Assembly (NCBI GenBank): GCA_031761405.1
Contig: JASEVX010000003.1
Span: forward strand, 17,501,489 to 17,565,488
Reading direction: 5' to 3'
From: Serripes groenlandicus
Taxonomy: Eukaryota > Mollusca > Bivalvia > Cardiida > Cardiidae
Length of the DNA stretch: 64,000 nt
Positions within the stretch are counted from its first letter, which is position 1. Every line of letters begins with the position of its first letter. A program made the translations under genes and the position numbers. The notes under the pieces were generated by a model, which made no database searches, was not told the DNA's origin, and saw nothing but the letters and a program-made list of their open reading frames with translations. Positions 57,841 through 64,000 of the stretch are shown in pieces.

Positions 57841-59874
57841 GGTAGGCGACGTGGGATTCGCCTTTGCATACATATATGAAGAACTACTGTGATAGGGTCA
57901 CTATTGTGGTGACTTGGTGAACACTGGTGAAAAGTGTGCAGCTTGTAAAAACACTTTCTGGTCAACCAACCATGTGTTATCACCATGCTAAGACGCATCC
58001 GTCTAAACCCAACCGTTTCGCCTTGGTATATTTTGCAAACTTCCGGCGCTAGCTCGGAAACCCGAGGTCGGAGGTAAATCACGTAAACAAACTTTTTGTA
58101 GCTCTTGAATAGCTCTATCAGATGCAATAAATTTGCTATCAAATACTACCACTGCAGCGCTAGGGGCGATTGAAGTCAAAAACGACTGTAAATATATACC
58201 CTTTTTTGAATGGCTAGCATTTGGAAACAAAGGCCTAAATAAACAAAAGCTGTCGGAGGACAGCGCGCTCGACTATTTCAGCGCTTATTTAAGTTACTGA
58301 GATAATGGACTCTAATGTAGTTGCATGCAAAACATTAACCACAATTTCTTAAAAGGTGATAATTTGCATTATATGCAGGATAGAGTTATTTAACTTGATT
58401 ATTTTGATAGGTGTGATGGTTGGGAAATGTTATATAACGTTTCAATGGAATGCATCACGTAGTTACTAAGATATTGACGTTTAATGTAGTTGCACGCAAA
58501 CCTTTAACCATAATTTCTAAGTAAAAAAAAAAGGCAACAATTTGCACCATATGCAGGATAGAGTTATCTTAATTGGTTGTGTATCTAGTTGTGAAAGGTT
58601 GTATAAAGTTTCAATACAACGCTTCAAGTTGTTACTGAGATTACACTCTAAATGTAGTTGCAAAACTTTAACCAGAATTTCTAAGTTCAAAAAGGGCCAT
58701 AACTTGCATAAAATGCTGGATAGAGTTATCGTACTTGATTGTTTACATGGGTGTGATGTTTGGGAAGGGCTGTATAACGTTAAGTAATTACTATGATATG
58801 GTCTCTTAATGTAGTTGCATGCAAAACTTTAACCAGAATGTATAAGTCCAAAAAGGCCCATAACTTGCATAAAATGCAGGATAGAGTTATTTAAATTGAA
58901 AGTCAACATAGGTGTGATAGTTGGGAAGGGTTGTATAAAGTTTCAAAGCAATGCATAAAGTAAATACTAGGATATCGACTCTTAATGAAGTTGCATGCAA
59001 AACTTTAACAACATTTCTAGTTAAAAGAGGGCCATAACTTGCATAAACTGCAAGAGTTATCTAACTTGATAATCTACAAAGGTGTGATAGTTGGGTAGGG
59101 TTGTAGAAAGTTTCAATGCAATGCATCAAGTAAACACTGAGATATGGACTATTAATTTAGTTGCACGCAAAACTTTAACCAGAATTCATAAGTAAAAAAA
59201 GGGCCATAACTTGCATATAATGCAGAATAGAGTTATCTAAATTAATAATCTACACAGGTGTGATAGTTTGGTAGGGTTATATAAAGTTTCAATGCAATGC
59301 ATCAACTAAATACTGAGATATGGACTGTTAATTAAGTTGCAAGCAAATCTTTAACCAGAATTTCTAAGTAAAAAAAGGGCCATAACTTGCATAAAATGCC
59401 GGATAGAGTTATTTAACTTGATAATCTACATAGGTGTGATAGTTGGGTAGGGTTGTATACAGTTTCAATGCAATGCAATAAGTAAAACTGAGATATGGAC
59501 TGTTAATTTAGTTGCACGCAAAACTTTAACCAGAATTTCTAAGTAAAAAAAGGGCCATTACTTGCATAAAATGCATGATACAGTTATCTAACTTAATAAT
59601 GTACATAGGTGTGATAGTTGGGTAGGGTTGTATAAAGTTTCAATGCAATGCATCTAGTAAATACTGAGATATGGACTCTTAATTAAGTTGCACGCACAAC
59701 TATAACCATAATTTCTAAGTAAATAAGGGCCATAACTTGCATACAATGCAGGATAGAGTTATCTAACTTGATAAGCTACATAGGTATGATCATGTTGTAG
59801 GGTTGTAAAAAGTTTCAATGCAATACATGTAGTATTTAAGTACTTGCATGCAAAACCTCAACCAAAGTGTGACG

Positions 59875-59905
<31 letters not shown>

Positions 59906-60660
59906 CAGGGTGAGTAGTATAGCTCTCATATTCTTCGAATAGTCGAGCTAAAAATCGTAACTAGTTTTTTTCTAAATATCTCGAAGTATCTATAACCGAA
60001 GTTTCAGCTCTCCACATTCAAAACTGTAGGAGAAGATATAAAAATGGTTTGTGTTCTTAAAACGCGTTTTTTTTTTTGCTAGCTGCATAGCAACGGCTAT
60101 CTTTGAAAGGCTACCATTTGGAAACAAAGGCCTAAATCAAAAATCGTAAGGGATACGTTTTTTTCTAAATATCTCGAAGTATCTCTAACCGAAGTTTCCT
60201 CTCTCCACATCTAAAACTGTAGGAGAAGATAGAAAAATGGTTTTAGTTCTAAAAACCCTGTATTTTGATAGCTGCATGCCAAAGTTTCAGCTCTGCACAT
60301 TCAAAACTGTAGGAGAAGATAGAAAAATGGTTTGGGGTCTTAAAACGCGTTTCTTTCCTATTTGCATATCAACGGGTGGGTCCTTAGCAACGAACCTCAA
60401 ACGTGCACACTATGAACCCCTATGACACCTGTTCACCAAGTTTCATCGGAATCGGCCCCTCGGTTTGTGTTGTGGAGCGTCGCTTTACAAACAATTGACA
60501 GAAAACGCGATATTTTGCTAGCTGCATAGCAACGGTTGGGTCCTTAGCAACGAAATTTAAACACGCCAATGTTCATCGAAATCGGTCCTTCGGTTTCGAA
60601 AAGCCGGTTTGAAAAATCCTGACAATAAGGGAAACCTAGCGAATCCCAATCATTCAAGTT
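57841..60660. other. inserted composite block within the satellite
   Basis: The satellite stops at 57840 and resumes at about 60660. The left part (57841-58240) has a minus-strand frame (SKFIASDRAIQELQKVCLRD) with no family. The right part (59950-60600) has three or four units with AAATATCTCGAAGTATCT and CTGTAGGAGAAGATA. The phrase GGAAACAAAGGCCTAAAT occurs on both sides of the HINE (58222 and 60117), so the HINE was inserted into a larger repeated element. The ends of that larger element are not identified. Confidence 0.5.
58244..59949 (-). mobile_element. HINE, AGCTCGCC type, reverse
   Basis: On the minus strand it starts AGCTCGACTATTCGAAGAAT and has a (GGCGTC)n tract. It ends with GAAATAGTCGAGCG, the hairpin CTGTC-CTCC-GACAG and CTTTTG then TTT. 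The core is about nine units of ~176 bp (GTTTCAATGC at 59110, 59286, 59462 and 59637). The related sequence at 60117 (CCTAAATCAAAAATCG) approximates the empty site. Confidence 0.88.
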
Positions 60661-63010
60661 GCTCAATGTTGTTTATACTCTGGACGTAATGTGATCTCCA
60701 TGCATGTTGTAAACTGAAATACAAACTATTGACAAAATGTGACAGTTATTCCCATCATGCACGTTGTAAACTGATGTACAAACTTTCGACAGAATGTGAC
60801 AGTTATTCCCATCATGCACGTTGTAAACTGATGTACAAACTACCGACAGAATGTGACAGTTATTCCTATCATGCACATTGTAAACTGATGTACAAACTAT
60901 CGACATAATGTGACAGTTATTCCCGTCATGCATGTTGTAAACTGATGTACAAATTATTGACATAATGTGACAGTTATTCCCATCATGCACGTTGTAAACT
61001 GATGTACAAACTATTAACATAATGTGACAGTTATTCCTATCATGCACGTTGTAAACTGATGTACAAACTACCGACAGAATGTGACAGTTATTCCTATCAT
61101 GCACATTGTAAACTGATGTACAAACTATCGACATAATGTGACAGTTATTCCCGTCATGCATGTTGTAAACTGATGTACAAACTATTGACGTAATGTGACA
61201 GTTATTCCCATCATGCACGTTGTAAACTGATGTACAAACTATCGACAGAATGTGACAGTTATTCCTATCATGCACATTGTAAACTGAAGTACAAACTATC
61301 GACATAATGTGACAGTTATTCCCGTCATGCATGTTGTAAACTGATGTACACATTATTGACGTAATGTGACAGTTATTCCCATCATGCACGTTGTAAACTG
61401 ATGTACAAACTATTGACATAATGTGACAGTTATTCCTATCATGCACGTTGTAAAATGATGTACACATTATCGACATAATGTGGCAGTTATTCCTATCATG
61501 CACGTTGTAAACTGATGTACAAACTATTAACATAATGTGACAGTTATTCCTATCATGCACGATGTAAACTGATGTACAAACTATTAACATAATGTGACAG
61601 TTATTCCTACCATGCACGTTGTAAACTGATGTACAAACTATCGACATAATGTGACAGTTATTCCTATTATGCACGTTGTAAACTGAGGTACAAACTATCG
61701 ACATAATGTGACAGTTATTCCCATCATTCACGTTGTAAACGGATGTACAAACTATCGACATAATGTGACAGTTATTCCCACCATGCACGTTGTAAACTGA
61801 TGTACAAACTGTCGACAAAAAAATGTGACTGTTATTCCTATCATGCACGTTGTAAACTGATGTACAAACTATCGACATAATGGGACAGTTATTCCCGTCA
61901 TGCATGTTGTAAAATGATGTACAAACTATCGACATAATGTGACAGTTATTCCCACCATGCACGTTGTAAACTGATGTACAAACTATCGACAACAAAATGT
62001 GACAGTTATTCCTATCATGCACGTTGTAAACGTGCGTACAAACTATCGACATAATGTGACAGTTATTCCCATCTTACATGTTGTAAAATGATGTACAAAC
62101 TATCGACATAATATGACTGTTATTCCCACCATGCACGTTGTAAACTGATGTACAAACTATCGACATAATGTGACTGTTATTTCCATCTTACATGTTGTAA
62201 ACTGATGTACAAACTATTGACATAATGTCACAGTTATTCCCGTCATGCATGTATTTAAAGTGAGGTACAAACTATCGACATAATGTGACAGTTATTCTCA
62301 TCATGCATATTGTAAACTATGCCATACACTAGATACCCAATGTTACAGTTATTCTAATCTTGCATGTTGTACTTTGCTGTACATACTATCGACATCATAT
62401 GAAAGTTATTTCAGGCATGCAATATGCTAAATGTTTTATATAATAAATCAATAAATACAACTAGTGACAGTTATTCCCATCATGCATGTTGTTAAATCTT
62501 TCATACACGTTAGACGTAATGTGACACGTAATCCCATCATGCATGTCGTACAATATGTCATACACTATAGACGTAATGTGACACTTAATCATGCATGTTG
62601 TGAAATATTTCATACACTTTAGACATATTATGACAGTAATTCCCATCATGTATGTTGTCAAATGTTGTACACACTTTGGACAACGTGTGACAGTATTTCT
62701 TATCAAACATGCTTTAAAATCATGTACACATTTTCGACATAATTTGGCATTTATTCTAATCAAACATGCTGCACTATATACGTAATGTGACAATTATTCC
62801 GTAAGCATGCATAATGTAACACGTTTTACACTAATGAACATAACGTAGCGTTATTCTAACTAAACATGCTTAACAGTATTATTCACACTATAGTGGTAAT
62901 AATGTGACATGTATTCTAATTACACATACTGTTAAAGGTTTTACACACTATAGACATACTGTTTCATATACATGTTGTCAATTGTTGTACATACTTTAGA
63001 CGCAGTGTGA

Positions 63011-64000
63011 CAATTATTGACGTCGCGTGGAAGCGCGGCGTCAGTATGGGATAGGTTTTAATTTTGTACCATGGGGTGACGTAATCGAAAAGGGAGCAAC
63101 CAACAAATATTATTGTAAAGAAAACCTCTGTAATATGTTTGAAAAAACAGCCTTTATGATTGAATAAATTGTATTAACTGATTTAAGAAACAACAAGATA
63201 CAAACTATCTTTTACCGTTGTTACAACACTTTAGACACATTTAAATTGTTTGTAATAACTGTTCCCCAACAAACTAGGCTAAGTTTTTTTTATGAGTTGG
63301 TTTACGGAGTTCACTAGGCTACGCTTTTTTAATTGTTTGGTTTACTGCTCTGACGACTCGATTCATCAAAGCTCAGAAAAAAAATCGGGTGATGGTTTTT
63401 CCTATTTATTTCTGTTGTTTTACTAAACTTAAAACGTTCCTCCCCATACAGTTATTCATTCAGACTATTGTATTCTTGCTATATGTTGACTATACATGAG
63501 AATTTTTTCTTTTAATTTCACAAATGCTTAATTTTGATATTAAATATCTTTAAACTTGTTAGAATTATTATTTTTTTTTTTGGTTTATATACTGTCGTTT
63601 TTTGTTACCATACTTCTGCTCAACTGGAAGGAGAATAGACTTCCCTCTCTCCTTCCAAAGCTTGTGTCACACTTAAATTATATCTAGAGGCATTAACATT
63701 TAAGTTAATATCTGTTAATATTTCAGTATCTATGTTTTTGTTTAATTGATCTAGTTAGAGCAGATTTAAAATTAAGAAACTTCAGCTTGTATGACACTTT
63801 ATTGCTGCAGTCAATGTTAAATAAACGGTAAACCAAATGGTTTAGAGACTTAACTCGTCATTTCACGACTACACTTTACATGCTGAATATCACATAGATC
63901 GTAGCATATAACGTGTATACTCCCTACGTCAAAATGGACCCTTTTTGCTCTTATAGACTATGGTATCCAGGTGAGTAATAAAAGGAACATATTGGCCTTC
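63011..64000. other. no gene recognised
   Basis: A short repeated phrase (AACTAGGCTAAGTTTTTTTT and CACTAGGCTACGCTTTTTTA near 63278 and 63311) is the only structure seen. CCAGGTGAGTAATA at 63968 could be a splice donor of a + strand exon near the window edge, but no supporting frame is clear. Confidence 0.35.

Larger units (their letters stand above)
55080..63010. repeat. 57-bp satellite, broken by several insertions
   Basis: The common unit is 57 bp: CAGTTATTCCCATCATGCAC, GTTGTAAACTGATGTACAAA, CTATCGACATAATGTGA. Stretches: 55080-55350, 56375-56440, 57290-57840 and 60660-63010. The outer stretches are diverged; 60680-62270 is uniform. Some variants (TACCGACAGA) recur every 228 or 171 bp, i.e. 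four or three units. Since 57 is a multiple of three, one minus-strand frame stays open for 459 codons (60673-62052); see the rejected list. Confidence 0.95.

Noticed and set aside
57705..58230. minus-strand gene at the edge of the satellite (frames with KSYKKFVYVIYLRPRVSELA and SKFIASDRAIQELQ)
   Set aside because: Two overlapping frames compete, neither has a recognisable domain, and one runs into satellite units; left as part of an unassigned inserted block.
60673..62052. 459-codon open frame on the minus strand as a real protein gene
   Set aside because: It is entirely 57-bp satellite; openness follows from a period divisible by three. There is no start context, intron or conserved domain. 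Kept only as a testable observation.

Overview
The window is eukaryotic, AT-rich and dominated by repeats. It most likely comes from a bivalve mollusc. The evidence is split genes with GT/AG introns, tRNA-derived SINEs, and many non-autonomous rolling-circle elements whose cores are tandem repeats, as in the bivalve 'pearl' elements. The species cannot be determined from the sequence alone.

Layout. (1) 1-18.6 kb, + strand: the last four coding exons of the transcription elongation factor SPT6 (SUPT6H), at 3827-4131, 11556-11791, 16073-16184 and 17699-17946. They cover the end of the tandem SH2 domain and the Thr/Ser-Pro-rich tail. The introns are swollen by a 32-bp minisatellite, by Helentron-like elements (HINEs) inserted into it, and by TTAA-flanked foldback MITEs. 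(2) 18.6-30 kb: no convincing host gene; MITEs, an 89-bp array, HINEs, SINEs and a probable tyrosine-recombinase (Crypton-type) relic. (3) 30.9-34 kb, - strand: one intact gene for a B-box/beta-propeller (TRIM-like, RING-less) protein with probable upstream non-coding exons. (4) 34.2-41.8 kb: a 43-bp satellite with an 860-bp (20-mer) higher-order period and an inverted flank. (5) 43-49 kb: HINEs, a small element with modular terminal repeats, and a 1.45-kb element built almost wholly from 16-bp dyads spaced every 20 bp. (6) 48.9-54.3 kb: three nested Mutator-like elements, each bounded by its own 8-10 bp target duplication; the innermost carries an intact FLYWCH + MULE transposase and the outermost a dead relative. 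(7) 54.3-63 kb: a LINE reverse-transcriptase tail fragment, then a 57-bp satellite broken up by HINEs and a SINE. (8) 63-64 kb: nothing recognised.

How it fits together. Apart from SPT6 and the TRIM-like gene, nearly everything can be read as layered transposition. Several pre-insertion sites survive in neighbouring tandem-repeat copies, so element ends and target sites can be read to the base. All HINEs with readable junctions fit insertion between two T residues and end in a short hairpin followed by CTAG or CTTG. The Mutator-like elements share a distinctive design: terminal inverted repeats that are themselves reiterated short modules.
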